Assembly (NCBI GenBank): GCA_021809105.1
Contig: JAKBAM010000011.1
Location: 1 to 64,000 of the forward strand
Origin: Actinomycetes bacterium
Lineage (GTDB): Bacteria; Actinomycetota; Acidimicrobiia; Acidimicrobiales; Palsa-688
Length of the DNA: 64,000 bases
Reading direction: 5' to 3'
In this document: positions 1-9,675 of the stretch, one piece after another
How the letters are laid out: each line of letters starts with the position of its first letter
How positions within the stretch are numbered: position 1 is the first letter of the stretch
Position numbers and translations under genes: made by a program
The notes under the pieces: model-generated
What the model saw: only the letters and a program-made list of their open reading frames with translations
Databases searched by the model: none
What the model was told of the DNA's origin: nothing

Positions 1-13
1 CGGCCAGCTGGAG

Positions 14-1528
14 CTACGGGAGGAGCAGGCGCAGGCCTCGCATCTCGGCATCGGTGGAGTCCACGAGGGCGTTGGTTGCCGTGAGGCGGCCGGCCGTGGC
101 CTCTCGATCGTTCCATGGCATGCCCGCGGTCCAGCGCCATGTCCATGCCAGGGTGCGGGCGTAGAGGTCGCAGCGCCCGTTGCGGGACAGCTCGCGGAGC
201 GCAGTCTGATACTCGTTGCGGTACACGGTCGGGATGAGGATGCGGGCTTGGCCGAGCGCGGACAGCTCGGCGCACATCGCGACTCGCGACACCCGACCGT
301 TGCCGTCGTCGAAGGGATGGACCTCCGAGAGGAGAAACAGCATGTAGAGCGCCCGGGGGAATCCGGGCGGGAGGGCTTCCACTCTGCGGAAGCCCTCCAC
401 GAGGGTTCCGCGAACGAGATGGGGTTCGACGAACACGTAGGAACCGGCCTGGTTGCGTTCCTGCTTGAACTCGCCGGGCCGTTTGTCGGGCCGCCCGCCC
501 ATGATGGCCTGGTGGCGCAGGATCAGCATGTCGAGCAGCTGCTCGGCGGAAACTGGCACGGTAGCCCGGCCGACTGGGTCGGCCACGGTGCGATAGGTGC
601 CGAGCACGTCGTGACCATCGGCCGGCCGGTTGGCCGGTACCTCTCCGCTGGAGACGATCCGTTCGGCCTCTTCGACGCTGAACTCGGTGCCCTCGATGAA
701 GTTGGAGAAGTATGCCTCGTAAAACGGCAGGGTCCCGTCCAGGTCCCCGGGCGGGGCCGACATGGCGGCAGGGATCTCCGGGTCCGCCGGTATGGCTGCC
801 AAGAACCCGGCCAGCTGGTCGAAGCGTTCCACCCGAGCGGGGTCGAACTCCAGGCCTGCGGCCCGGGCCGCCAGGAGAGGCGCCGCTCCAGCACGGGCCG
901 GGCGGGTACCGACGACCTGGCCAATGATCTCGGCGATCTGCTCCCGGCGATCGTCGGTCAGCTCCAGGTGGTCGGCGACGCCCAGCGCGTCGGCGCGTAG
1001 GTGCTCCAACCACCCGTCGGGGCGTAGTTGGGCTTTGCGGACCAGCCACTCCTCCAGCTCCGCCAGGGACAGGGTCCGCGCCACGTGACCGCCCCTGGAA
1101 CGGGAGACGGCCAGGTTGTCGACGAGAGTCCGGGCGTCGCTGGTGATCCGCAGGCCTTCCGCCCAGGGAAGGTCATCCTCGAGTGGTCCCTGCCCTCGTC
1201 GGGGGACGACGGTCAACCCCGGCAACTCGAGCTGGCTGGCCCGGGTCCCCGACACCACGAACAGGGTGCCGTCTTCGGGCCGGCCGTCCTGGGCGGCCGA
1301 GCGGTCGGCCACGACCGCGTCGGGGATCATCCGGGCAATGATCTGCCACCGGTTCCGACCAACCAGGGCCACTTCGTCCGCGGCCAAGTCGGCGCTGTAG
1401 ACGCCCGACGCTAAGCGGCGAATCCTCCCAGCGGTGACCGCCCGGGATAGCGTCGGAGCACTGGCGGCGTCCCCGAAGAACACCGAACCGGGGTTCGTGG
1501 GCCAGGGAGTCGAGACCTGTCGGGGCAT
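14..1528 (-). CDS. AbiEi-like antitoxin domain fused to Fic domain
   Basis: A 504-aa protein with two recognisable parts. Residues about 20-150 look like a type IV toxin-antitoxin AbiEi-type winged-helix region (the pattern around AGRIRRLASGVYS and later RTLVDNL). Residues about 265-450 form a Fic domain with the signature HPFDDGNGR near residue 408, which holds the catalytic His and the phosphate-binding loop. An inhibitory-helix motif of the (S/T)xxxE(G/N) type, SNFIEG, lies near residue 275, as in Fic proteins that block their own AMP-transferase activity. The start is ATG, preceded by AGAAAG. The gene is single, with no separate toxin or antitoxin partner next to it, and it sits in a mobile-element-rich region with repeated operator-like sites just upstream. 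Domain calls are from motifs. The idea that it is a one-chain, self-repressing toxin-antitoxin unit is inference. Confidence 0.85.
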   Translation of the reverse strand: MPRQVSTPWPTNPGSVFFGDAASAPTLSRAVTAGRIRRLASGVYSADLAADEVALVGRNRWQIIARMIPDAVVADRSAAQDGRPEDGTLFVVSGTRASQLELPGLTVVPRRGQGPLEDDLPWAEGLRITSDARTLVDNLAVSRSRGGHVARTLSLAELEEWLVRKAQLRPDGWLEHLRADALGVADHLELTDDRREQIAEIIGQVVGTRPARAGAAPLLAARAAGLEFDPARVERFDQLAGFLAAIPADPEIPAAMSAPPGDLDGTLPFYEAYFSNFIEGTEFSVEEAERIVSSGEVPANRPADGHDVLGTYRTVADPVGRATVPVSAEQLLDMLILRHQAIMGGRPDKRPGEFKQERNQAGSYVFVEPHLVRGTLVEGFRRVEALPPGFPRALYMLFLLSEVHPFDDGNGRVSRVAMCAELSALGQARILIPTVYRNEYQTALRELSRNGRCDLYARTLAWTWRWTAGMPWNDREATAGRLTATNALVDSTDAEMRGLRLLLP

Positions 1529-1535
1529 GTGGCAC

Positions 1536-1609
1536 GCAACTTTCTCGGGTGAGAGGCAGCGTAGTGCAACTTCTCTGTCCGAGAGGTGCTTGTAGCAAAA
1601 GTTTTCCGG
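1536..1609. repeat. three operator-like repeats upstream of the Fic gene
   Basis: Three related elements begin at 1536, 1566 and 1595, about 30 bases (three helical turns) apart. The first two (1536-1556, 1566-1586) start GCAACTT and end GAGAGG, and each has a small inverted repeat (CTC..GAG; CTCT..AGAG). The third (1595-1609, GCAAAAGTTTTCCGG) is weaker. On the minus strand a TACGCT hexamer lies between the first two, so a protein bound here would cover the Fic gene promoter. AbiEi antitoxins are known to repress their own promoters through repeats of this kind. Confidence 0.55.
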
Positions 1610-1686
1610 CGGATAGACCCATGTGCCTGGCCATCCGGTTTGACGGCTGCTGGCCCCCAGGGAGCGTGGGCCCGGCAGCCACTCCC

Positions 1687-1959
1687 TCAGCGAGTCTCAG
1701 TCGCCACGCCCCGGCGTAGCGACGGCACCTCGTGCCAGGACGGGTCAACCGGCACCGGCGAACCGAGCGCAAACGCCACCCGGGCCCGAGGGCCACCGTT
1801 CGAATCGTAGGTTTCCTGACTGGCGTACGCTCCAAGGACGCCCCACGCCATCAGCGGTTGACCGTCCAGGACGGCGATCAGGACGTCGACCGTGCTCGCC
1901 TTTGCGAGGCTGATCGGCCATGCGGCGTGCGCCTGACGAGCAACATCGTCCGCGGTCAT
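1687..1959 (-). CDS. hypothetical protein, 90 aa
   Basis: I do not recognise this protein. It has a plausible globular composition, with a hydrophobic run DVLIAVLDGQPLMAWGVLG followed by RARVAFALG. This loosely resembles short domains of the type 'viav.dG...V' followed by 'R.rF.G'. Its ATG overlaps the stop of the truncated istA (ATGA, 1956-1959), so the present start may be an accident of the rearrangement and the true N-terminus may be lost. It could be a fragment of a larger gene interrupted by the insertion sequence, or a small intact gene of the accessory region. Confidence 0.4.
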   Translation of the reverse strand: MTADDVARQAHAAWPISLAKASTVDVLIAVLDGQPLMAWGVLGAYASQETYDSNGGPRARVAFALGSPVPVDPSWHEVPSLRRGVATETR

Positions 1960-2717
1960 ACCGCTAACAACACCACCGTGTCATAGAAGGCGGCCAGCTC
2001 GGCGTAAGTCGGGTTGACCTCCGGGTCGTAGAAACACGCCTTGGACACCAGGGCACGCAGGTTGTCAGGGACGGTCACCTCAGCGACACCCCTGAACGCC
2101 CCCCACGCCCCGACATGCGCCCCCACCCACGAGTCGAGGTCCTGGCTGGCGGTGGCCTGCACGTAAAGTTTGCCCGAGCAGCCCAACACGGCCACGAACA
2201 CCTCGGCGTCATGCGCCTCGCCACCCTCAGGATCGAACCAGCGGGCCCGGTCCCCGGAGAAGTCCACGAACATCCGCTCCCCGCCCGTGTAGCTCAAGCG
2301 CATCACGACGTCCTGGGCGCCCAGCCACCGCTCGTAGTGCCAGCAGAACCGGCTGTAACCCCACCCGTCGGGGTGAGCCTCGCGCCACTCCAACCACAAC
2401 AACCTTCGAGTCATGCCCTTGCGGGCCTTGAGCTCTCGGTGCACTTCGCGCCACTCCGGCACCGGACGCACCGCGCCCGCCGCCACCACCGGCGGCGGGA
2501 ACAGCCGAGCATCGAGCTCCTCCTCGCCGACACCCTCCGGCAGCGGCCAGACCAGCCCGGCCGCCTCGGCGCGGCGTAGGTACTCGCCGACCGTGGAGCT
2601 TCCCACCCCCACGCTCGCGGCGATCTGCCTGATCGACCGGCCCTGCGCCCGCAGCCGCAAGACCTCGCTCGTTTTCCTCATCGGTAGCCTCTTTCCGGGC
2701 ACGCGGATCCTCCTCAA
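1956..2717 (-). pseudogene. istA: truncated IS21-family transposase (IstA)
   Basis: 253 residues remain. The N-terminus has the helix-turn-helix typical of IstA (EVLRLRAQGRSIRQIAASVG), followed by the start of the DDE integrase core, with the first Asp in MFVDFSGD and the second in VPDNLRALV. The reading frame leaves the family after AELAAFYD, so the catalytic Glu and the whole C-terminal half are missing, and no istB helper ATPase gene follows. Family members are usually about 400-550 residues with istB directly downstream. The start could also be the internal Met at 2681. The gene cannot encode an active transposase. Confidence 0.85.
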
Positions 2718-2884
2718 CGTGACGAACCTGACAGCCCGTCACTGTTGAGGGCCGCGTGCCCTCACTGGTGGACCACCACCACCATCCAGCCGTCCGGGAT
2801 CAGCCGGAACACGTGTCCGCCTTCAATCGAAACCGATGTCCGCGATCATCCGGAATCAGTGTCCGCGATCGACCGGATTACGCA
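1975..2884 (-). mobile_element. IS21-family element remnant
   Basis: The remnant consists of the truncated istA plus its upstream terminal region. The outer end is inferred at 2884, where the minus strand reads TGCGTAATCC (IS21 elements begin TG and end CA). The inner end is lost near 1975, where similarity to IstA stops. Its outer end falls inside the last codons of the neighbouring IS4-family transposase, so this element probably inserted into that one and later lost its distal part. Exact ends need comparison with an intact copy. Confidence 0.6.
2791..2882. repeat. tandem 23-bp repeats of the IS21 end
   Basis: Four imperfect direct repeats start at 2791, 2814, 2837 and 2860, exactly 23 bases apart. 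The last three start TGTCCGC, and the first (CGTCCGG) is degenerate. Multiple short terminal repeats inside the end are typical of IS21-family elements, where they bind the transposase. Confidence 0.75.
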
Positions 2885-4199
2885 TTTCACCGTCCGGGTG
2901 TTGACACGAGGGCGGCGTCGGGGGAGCAGCTTGAAGAGCAGTTCGGCGGTCGCCTGGCGTTGGGCGTCATCGAGTACCCGAGGGGGAAAAACCCGGGTGA
3001 GACACCGTCGAGCGGCGTGCCACCCGTAGGGTGCGGGTGAAGCTGAGACGGTCGGGGTCGGCTCGGGCCCCGGTCGCGACGGTGTACATGAGCCAGCGGA
3101 TGGCGTAGTGCACGCACAGGTAGCCGTAGGCTTCTTGGCGCACCCCGTCGGGCATCTTCGAGCGCAGCACCACCCGTGGGCTTCGCTGGTGGGTCTTCAG
3201 CTCGTCGAGGGCGATCTCTATCTCCCAGCGCTCGGCGTACAGCGAGGCCAGCTCGCCCGCCGGTGCGGTGCGCGGGTCGAGGATCGTGGTCAGCAGCCGG
3301 TAGGTGGTCTCCTCGTCGTCGTCGGCCTCCGTCACGCCGTCGAGGGCGTACTCCACTACCCGCACCACCACCCCGCCGGTGCCGTGCCGGCGGTCTTTTT
3401 GCGTCGGGTAGACCCGCGAGAGGAACGAACCGTCCCCCAAGCGCTGCTCGACGGGCAGCACATGGTTACGCTTGGTCCGCCACAACAGGTCCGCCCCGCT
3501 CGACGCCGCCTGGCTCCACAGGGCGTGACCGAAAAACCCCCGATCGGCCAGCACCAACATGCCAGGGCCGAACGAGGCGACCAGGCGCCCGGCCAGATGA
3601 GTCTCGGCGTCGCTGTAGTTACCGATCACGGCGCCGACCATGGCGTGAGTGCCGCACTCGGCCAACCCGACCACCCGGATCTGCGGGAAAGCGCCCACCC
3701 CGTCCGGTCGCTTGGAACCCGGACGGCCGAACTCCGCCTCATTCGCTGCGGTGTCGGCCACGTCCAGACAGGTCCCGTCGATACTCATGAGCCGCCAGTC
3801 CCCGTAGAACGCCCCAGGAGTCTCCTTGGTCGCCAACGCAACGGCGCACGCACGATAGAGGGCCTCGAGGGGTTCGGGACCCAGCCGCTGGCGAGCCTTG
3901 AACAGCGCCGCCTTGGTCGGCACGTTCCACTCCACCGCCCAACCTTCCGACCACGCCAGACCCTCCACCAGCATGCGCATGACCTCTTCGTAAGCGCAGT
4001 AGCTGAACAGCGCCAAGCCGAGCACGTAGTAGACCACGACCCGCGCCGGCAACAACCGATGCCGGCGCTCAGCCTTACCCGTCTCGGCGACGACACGGTC
4101 GACGACCTCAGGCGGAAAGACCCGCGTCAACACCCCGATCGAAATGTGATCCGACAACCGCTGGTCGGTCTCCGGCTTCACCCACCCAGCGCGAGGCAC
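2846..4199 (-). pseudogene. IS4-family DDE transposase, frameshifted at the C-terminus
   Basis: The intact frame (4199 to 2967) gives 410 residues with the full DDE triad: Asp in LMSIDGTCLD, Asp in MLVLADRGFFG and Glu in the YAERWEIEIALDELK signature of IS4-type enzymes. The normal C-terminal tail is missing from this frame. It reappears in another frame downstream (a stretch like RVLDDAQRQATAELLFKLL followed by RRRPRVNTRTVK) after a run of five G and five A at 2982-2991, so a single-base indel there has truncated the protein. The tail then runs into the IS21 end. The enzyme may still fold, but the loss of the conserved tail and of the element's end suggests it is inactive. A sequencing error in the homopolymer is possible. 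Confidence 0.85.
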
Positions 4200-4250
4200 G
4201 ACCCACAGAATACCACCCGTGTAGTCTTAAGTAAACGGTATTGGCCCTAG
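2884..4250 (-). mobile_element. IS4-family insertion sequence, right end lost
   Basis: The element contains the frameshifted transposase. Its left end is inferred near 4250, where an AlpA-like coding remnant stops and a distinct sequence CTTAAGTAAACGGTATTGG (from 4226) begins. The other end is interrupted by the IS21-family terminus at 2884, and I could not find a matching inverted repeat. Both boundaries are inferences from where the flanking coding sequence breaks. Confidence 0.5.
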
Positions 4251-4359
4251 GCCACACGCATCGCCGGCCGACCTTGGCCGGGGGAGGGAACCCGGACCTG
4301 ATTCGGTGCAGCCGGTAAACGGTGTTGACAGCCACGCCGTACAACTGCGCAACTCGTCG
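4245..4359 (-). pseudogene. AlpA/excisionase-type regulator remnant
   Basis: On the minus strand one frame reads RRVAQLYGVAVNTVYRLHR and then SGFPPPAKVGRRCVWPRA. This matches the compact helix-turn-helix and wing of AlpA-like or excisionase proteins (a VAxLYGV..TVYR helix, then FPxPxKVG.R..W). No proper start codon precedes it, since an in-frame TAA lies just upstream, and the frame breaks at the IS4 element end. About 38 codons survive. A dead excisionase-like gene beside a tRNA gene is what a decayed integrative element would leave. Confidence 0.6.
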
Positions 4360-4555
4360 GCGGCGATGGTCGGACCCACGTAGTTACCGTCGGCCGCCCG
4401 GACGGCCCGGCAATCAAAACTTTTCGGGAGTCCTCCGGCTGCGGTCTCTGGGCAAATTCTTGGGTAAACACCCACGAACGGATTATATCAGCCTGGGTAG
4501 CGCTATCCAGTGAAGCCGAAAACCGTTGTGACTGCTGGGTTTCTCCAGAGTCCTC
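4360..4555. other. gene-free stretch between excisionase remnant and tRNA-Ala
   Basis: I see no convincing gene here. The stretch has lower GC than its surroundings. It holds a sequence ATCAAAACTTTTCGGG (4413-4428) loosely like the sites upstream of the Fic gene. A perfect inverted repeat CCAGAG-TC-CTCTGG (4545-4558) touches the tRNA CCA end and could be a processing or weak termination hairpin, or part of an attachment site. Confidence 0.4.
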
Positions 4556-4631
<76 letters not shown>

Positions 4632-4776
4632 AGGAGGGTCCGCAGACAGTAGCACCCGAGCCTGGCGGCTAGAAAGGCGACAGGGGGAGGCCGGCCGTCG
4701 GCGGGGGCCGTTGGGAGGCGTTCGGGACCCCACCTACGCCGCCGGTACGCTGGGATTCCACCCGACGAGGAGCAGC

Positions 4777-7263
4777 ATGGCTGAGGCGTACGACCCGCAG
4801 GCGGTCGAGACCAAATGGCAGGCCCACTGGGCATCGGAGGGCACCTACCAGGTCGACAACGACGACCCGCGCCCGTCGGCCTACGTGCTCAACATGTATC
4901 CGTACCCGAGCGGGCCGGCCCACATGGGCCACGTGCGCAACTACACCTTCGGCGACCTCAACGTCCGCTACCGCACGATGCAGGGCCACGCGGTGCTCAG
5001 CCCGTTCGGCTTCGACAGCTTCGGGCTGCCGGCGGAGAATGCCGCCATCAAGACCGGGACGCACCCCCGGACCTTCACCGACGCCCGGATCGAGGAGCTC
5101 AAGGCCAGTATCCAACGCCTGGGGGCGGTCTACGACTGGCGCAGGGAGATCCGAAGCCACGACCCGGCGTACATGAGGGGCAACCAGAAGATCTTCCTCG
5201 AGTTCCTCCAGGCCGGACTGGCCTACCGCGCCAACGCCCCGGTCAACTGGTGCCCCGGGTGCCAGACGGTGCTGGCCAACGAGCAGGTCCTGGCTGACGG
5301 GACCTGCGAACGCTCCGGCGATGTAGTGATCAAGCGGGACTTGGAGCAGTGGTTCTTCAAGATCACCGCCTACGCCGACGAGCTGCTCGGTGCCATCGAT
5401 GCACTGGAGTGGCCCGAACGGGTCAAGACGATGCAGCGCAACTGGATCGGCCGGTCCGAGGGGGTCGAGTTCGACTTGCCCGTCGCGGGCCGGACCGACG
5501 AGTCCCACGGCGTGGACAGCAAGATCACTGTATTCACCACCCGACCGGATACGGCGTTCGGTATGACCTTCGTCGTCCTCGCCCCCGAGCACCGGCTGGT
5601 CGCGGGTTTGACCACCGAGGACCGCCGCGGCGAGGTCGAGGCGTTCGTGGACCGGGTTGCGCGCGAGTCCGACATCGAGCGCCAGTCGAGCGAGGGCCCT
5701 CTCGACAAGCGGGGCGTCTGGACGGGCTCTTTCGCCATCAACCCGTTCACCGGGCGGGAGGTCCCCGTCTACCTCGCCGACTACGTGCTTGGCACCTACG
5801 GCACTGGCGCGGTGATGGCAGTGCCGGCCGAGGACCAGCGGGACTGGGACTTCGCCACCGCCTACGGGTTGCCCATCGTGCGCACTGTCCAGCCGCCCGC
5901 CGGCTGGGAGGGCGAGGCTTACGCCGGCGATGGCCCCCGCATCAACAGTGAGTGGCTGGACGGCCTGACCGACACCGCCGAGGCCAAGCGGGTGGCCATC
6001 GACTGGGTGGTGGCGCAGGGCATCGGCCGGCCCAAGGTCAACTTCCGCCTGAGGGACTGGTTGCTGTCGCGGCAGCGATACTGGGGCTGCCCGATCCCGG
6101 TGGTGCATTGCCCGGTTGACGGCATCGTCGCCGTCCCGGAGGACCAGCTGCCGGTCCTGCTCCCCGACGACGTCGAGTTCCTGCCGACGGGGGAGTCGCC
6201 GCTGCGCCACCACGCCGGTTTCCTGCGCACCACGTGCCCGCGCTGCGGCGGCCCGGCGGAGCGGGAGACCGACACGATGGACACGTTCGTCGATTCGTCT
6301 TGGTACTTCCAGCGCTTCACCGACCCCTGGTCCGATGAGCCCGTCGACAAGGCGGCCGCCGAGAGGTGGATGCCCGTCGACCAGTACATCGGTGGTATCG
6401 AGCACGCCATCTTGCACCTGCTGTACGCCCGGTTCTACACCAAGGCGATGGCCGACGTCGGCTTGGTGCCCGCAGGCGTGCGCGAGCCGTTCACCCGGCT
6501 GTTCACCCAGGGCATGATCACCGCTGACGGAAAGAAGATGTCCAAGTCGTCGGGACGCTCGGTAGCGCCGAGCCACTACTTCGATACCGTCGGGGCGGAT
6601 TCGCTGCGGCTCTTCCACCTGTTCGTCGGGCCGCCGCAGGAGGATTTCGAGTGGTCCGAACAGGTGGACTCGATGATCGAGGGGTGCAGCCGGTTCGTCA
6701 ACCGCTTGTGGCGACTGGGTATAGGGGGCGTCGAACGGGCCACCGTCGTGGATCGGGCTCCGTCCCCCGATGATCTCGAAGTGGAGAAAGCGACCCATCG
6801 GCTGATCGAGCGGGTGAGCTCGGACTACGAGCGGTGGTCCTACAACACGGCGGTTGCCGCGGCGATGGAGATGGTCAACACCCTCCATGCCCGCCTCGGG
6901 TCACCGGAGGGCCTGGCTCGCTCTACGGTGGACTTCGCCGTCGACACCTTGTTGCTGCTGGTGGCGCCGATGGCCCCCCATGTCGCCGCCGAGCTGTGGG
7001 AGCGCCGGCATCCCGGCCAGCCATCCGTGCACGCTCAGGCGTGGCCGTCGGCTGATCCTGCCCAGTTGGCGATGGCGTCGGTGACGATGGTCGTCCAGGT
7101 CAACGGTAAGGCTCGCGAGCGCCTGGAAGTCGATCCCGCGATCACCGAAGCCGAGGCGGTTGCGCTGGCCTTGGCGGCCCCGAAGGTGGCCGCTGCGCTC
7201 GGTGGCTCTGCACCTAAGAAGGTGATCGCCAAGCCGCCTCGCATAATCAACGTGGTGGCGTGA
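4777..7263 (+). CDS. leuS: leucyl-tRNA synthetase
   Basis: Class I synthetase charging tRNA-Leu, 828 aa, the usual bacterial length. The HIGH-type motif is HMGH near residue 49 ([16 protein letters not shown]). The CP1 editing domain includes the TTRPDT stretch around residue 255, and KMSKS lies near residue 587, followed by the anticodon-binding and C-terminal domains. The ATG at 4777 is chosen because GAGGAG precedes it at good distance and the family begins with YDP..VE.KWQ. A TACGCT hexamer at 4746 is a possible -10, which would give a short leader. The 3' end overlaps the convergent glycosyltransferase gene by 17 bases. Confidence 0.97.
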   Translation: MAEAYDPQAVETKWQAHWASEGTYQVDNDDPRPSAYVLNMYPYPSGPAHMGHVRNYTFGDLNVRYRTMQGHAVLSPFGFDSFGLPAENAAIKTGTHPRTFTDARIEELKASIQRLGAVYDWRREIRSHDPAYMRGNQKIFLEFLQAGLAYRANAPVNWCPGCQTVLANEQVLADGTCERSGDVVIKRDLEQWFFKITAYADELLGAIDALEWPERVKTMQRNWIGRSEGVEFDLPVAGRTDESHGVDSKITVFTTRPDTAFGMTFVVLAPEHRLVAGLTTEDRRGEVEAFVDRVARESDIERQSSEGPLDKRGVWTGSFAINPFTGREVPVYLADYVLGTYGTGAVMAVPAEDQRDWDFATAYGLPIVRTVQPPAGWEGEAYAGDGPRINSEWLDGLTDTAEAKRVAIDWVVAQGIGRPKVNFRLRDWLLSRQRYWGCPIPVVHCPVDGIVAVPEDQLPVLLPDDVEFLPTGESPLRHHAGFLRTTCPRCGGPAERETDTMDTFVDSSWYFQRFTDPWSDEPVDKAAAERWMPVDQYIGGIEHAILHLLYARFYTKAMADVGLVPAGVREPFTRLFTQGMITADGKKMSKSSGRSVAPSHYFDTVGADSLRLFHLFVGPPQEDFEWSEQVDSMIEGCSRFVNRLWRLGIGGVERATVVDRAPSPDDLEVEKATHRLIERVSSDYERWSYNTAVAAAMEMVNTLHARLGSPEGLARSTVDFAVDTLLLLVAPMAPHVAAELWERRHPGQPSVHAQAWPSADPAQLAMASVTMVVQVNGKARERLEVDPAITEAEAVALALAAPKVAAALGGSAPKKVIAKPPRIINVVA

Positions 7264-9670
7264 GCCGGCCGCTTTCCCGGCGAGGGACGCCCAGGTGGGG
7301 TACTAGCTCGAACAGCTGGCGGGCCGACCAGTCGAAGGAACGCTCGGCCGCCCATTGACGGCCGCGGTCGCCGAGCGCCGATGCCCGGTCGGGATCGGCG
7401 AGCATGGCTGCGATCACGGTGGCCAGATCCGGCGCTCCTGCGCCGGCGGCTAGCTGTGCTGTCACATCTGCCAGCTCCGATTGCGGCCCTATGGAGCTCA
7501 CGACGGTGGGGACCGAGTGGCACAGGCAGTCGGCGACCGCCCCCGATGACTCGCCGTTTGAGTACGCCCGCAGCTGGACGGCGATGCCGGCGCGCCCCAG
7601 CCACTCGTCGTAGACGTCTTCGTCCACGGCGCCGGTGATGGTGACCGCGCTGGAGATGCCGAGGCGGTCGGCTTGACGGAGGATGGCGTCGCTCTGCTCT
7701 GTGCTGGACGGCCCGACGAAGGCCAGGCGTAGATCGGGATGGGATGGCTGCAGGAGGGCGGCGGCGCCGAGCACGACGTCGGGGCGCTTCGCCTCGTTGA
7801 CCAGCCCGAAAGTGCAGATGAGGTTGTGGTCGATCCTGGCGGGGGGGCGCTCGACGGTTTCCGGGTAGGCGTAAGGCCAGACTGCGACCTTGTTGCGGTC
7901 GGCGGGTCGGCAGTCCAGCCGGGCCAGCTCGGCAGCGGTGCCGGATGTGACGAGCGTCAGGTGGGAGCGCTCTACGATCTCGCTCAGCATGAAGATGCCC
8001 TGGCTGGCTGCCACCTCGCTGGGGATTCGTCCAGCGGTCACGACTTGGGGAAGGCCGGGGTAGTGGGAGGCAACGGCCCGCTCGAAGCCCTCTGGCACTG
8101 CCCCCCGCGGGGCCGAATGCATATAGAGGTTGGCAAGCCGGATGTCATGTGCCTGCACCAGGAAGGGCAGGCGAGCCTCCCTCAGGAGGCGTAGGGCACC
8201 GGCGTGGAACTCGCTGTTGCCGAAGGCAAGGATGACGGCGTCGAAACCACCGCAGGCCAGGTCTCTCGACACCAGCTGGCCGGGGCCTGGCCGGTCCGGT
8301 CCGGCGACGTCGTCGAGCGGGTCGCCGTCGGCGAACACCTCGACGTCGGCATAGGTCGCAAGAGCATCGACGAGCCGGTGGTTGTAGCTGGCCACACCCG
8401 TGAGCGAAGGTGGCCAGGGCGTCACGAAGGCCACCACGGGGCGACGCCGCCATCGCCGTCCCAGACCATTCCCGGGGATCGACCGGGCCGCCGGAGGCGC
8501 GCCCAGGCTGCGGTATACCTCTGCGGCCCGGTCGGCTACGTCCGCCCAGGTCGGTTGGGGCCGAGCGGACCAGGAAACCAGGCGATCCCGTAGCGAGGGA
8601 TCGGTGAGGGCCGGCTCGATCGCCGCGGCGATGGCCTCGGGGGTGGACGGGTCGAACGTGGCCTCTGGCGCTACCAGCTCGACGAGCGACGAGTTGTGAG
8701 AGGCGATGGCCGGCGCACCGCAGGCCATCGCCTCGGCGACCGGGAGGCCGTAGCCCTCGTAGAGGGAGGGGAACACCGTCAGGTCGGTCGCCTGGTACAG
8801 GGTCACCAATGCGGCATCGGGCAGGTAGCCGGTGAGCACCACTCTCCCTGCCACCCCCAGCTGCTGCGAGCGCACCTCGAAGTGGTTGCGCTCGAGGGGC
8901 TTCAGCTTGCAGACCAGCACCAACTGGTGTCGAGCTCGCACACCAGGCGGCAGGAGGGCGTAGCCCTCGAGCAGAGCTTCCATGTTCTTCCGGGGCTCGA
9001 CCGCTCCGTTGTAGACGACGAAGCCCGCGTCGATCTCGGGCAACAGGCCTTTCAGCTCGTGGCGGGCGCTGGTCCGGTCCGGTGGTCGCCGGAAGGCACC
9101 GCTCGGGGCGGCGCCGACCATGGTGACCCGACATGGGGGCACCCCGAGGCGATCCACGACGTCCTCCGCGGCCGACCGAGACAGAGTCATGATGTGGTCG
9201 GCGGCCCGGACCAGCTCCCGTCTCGCCCGGTAGCGGCGGCGCAGGCCCTCGTCGCGGAGGTAGATGTCGGGGAACAGCTCCGGGATCAGGTCGTACACCG
9301 TCACGACCGTCCGCATCCCTTGCCGGGAGACGTGGCGGGGCCACAGCTGGCGAAGGTCCACCGCCAGCTCGAACGGCGAGAGGATATGGAAGATCGCGCC
9401 TGCTGCGGCGGGGTCCCCGCCGCCGAGCGGCCCGGATTCCCTGGTCACGGGGACCCGGCCGATCAGCCGCTCCACCCCGATCGGGGGCAACCGCGGGCTC
9501 AGGGCCACCTGAGCGACCAGATCGGGGTGCCGCTCGGCCAGGGCCGTGGTGTAGTCCATCGCGTAGCGGGCCACGCCGCGGTCCCGGTAGCCGGCGCTCT
9601 GGGCGGCCTGTAGGTCGATGGTGACCTTCGGCGAGTCGCCGCGGTCGGGGATGCCCGGCGCAGGGGCCAA
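7247..9670 (-). CDS. two-domain GT4-type glycosyltransferase
   Basis: 807 aa made of two glycosyltransferase GT-B modules in one chain. The first (residues about 15-400) has the GT4 nucleotide-sugar motif [14 protein letters not shown] near residue 310 and the [10 protein letters not shown] region typical of mannosyl/rhamnosyl-type enzymes. The second (about 415-800) starts with [18 protein letters not shown] and has the matching site as [12 protein letters not shown], with Asp in place of the usual second Glu. No transmembrane segment is seen. It probably builds a polysaccharide or glycoconjugate from an activated sugar donor; substrate is unknown. The apparent start is TTG at 9670, just after the PAC2 stop, and is uncertain. 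Confidence 0.85.
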   Translation of the reverse strand: MAPAPGIPDRGDSPKVTIDLQAAQSAGYRDRGVARYAMDYTTALAERHPDLVAQVALSPRLPPIGVERLIGRVPVTRESGPLGGGDPAAAGAIFHILSPFELAVDLRQLWPRHVSRQGMRTVVTVYDLIPELFPDIYLRDEGLRRRYRARRELVRAADHIMTLSRSAAEDVVDRLGVPPCRVTMVGAAPSGAFRRPPDRTSARHELKGLLPEIDAGFVVYNGAVEPRKNMEALLEGYALLPPGVRARHQLVLVCKLKPLERNHFEVRSQQLGVAGRVVLTGYLPDAALVTLYQATDLTVFPSLYEGYGLPVAEAMACGAPAIASHNSSLVELVAPEATFDPSTPEAIAAAIEPALTDPSLRDRLVSWSARPQPTWADVADRAAEVYRSLGAPPAARSIPGNGLGRRWRRRPVVAFVTPWPPSLTGVASYNHRLVDALATYADVEVFADGDPLDDVAGPDRPGPGQLVSRDLACGGFDAVILAFGNSEFHAGALRLLREARLPFLVQAHDIRLANLYMHSAPRGAVPEGFERAVASHYPGLPQVVTAGRIPSEVAASQGIFMLSEIVERSHLTLVTSGTAAELARLDCRPADRNKVAVWPYAYPETVERPPARIDHNLICTFGLVNEAKRPDVVLGAAALLQPSHPDLRLAFVGPSSTEQSDAILRQADRLGISSAVTITGAVDEDVYDEWLGRAGIAVQLRAYSNGESSGAVADCLCHSVPTVVSSIGPQSELADVTAQLAAGAGAPDLATVIAAMLADPDRASALGDRGRQWAAERSFDWSARQLFELVPHLGVPRRESGRLTPPR

Positions 9671-9675
9671 CCCGT

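Noticed and set aside
4669-6888. A 739-codon open frame on the minus strand inside leuS
   Set aside because: It is antisense to a clear synthetase gene, rich in Arg/Gly/Val without family motifs, and is a by-product of high GC and codon bias.
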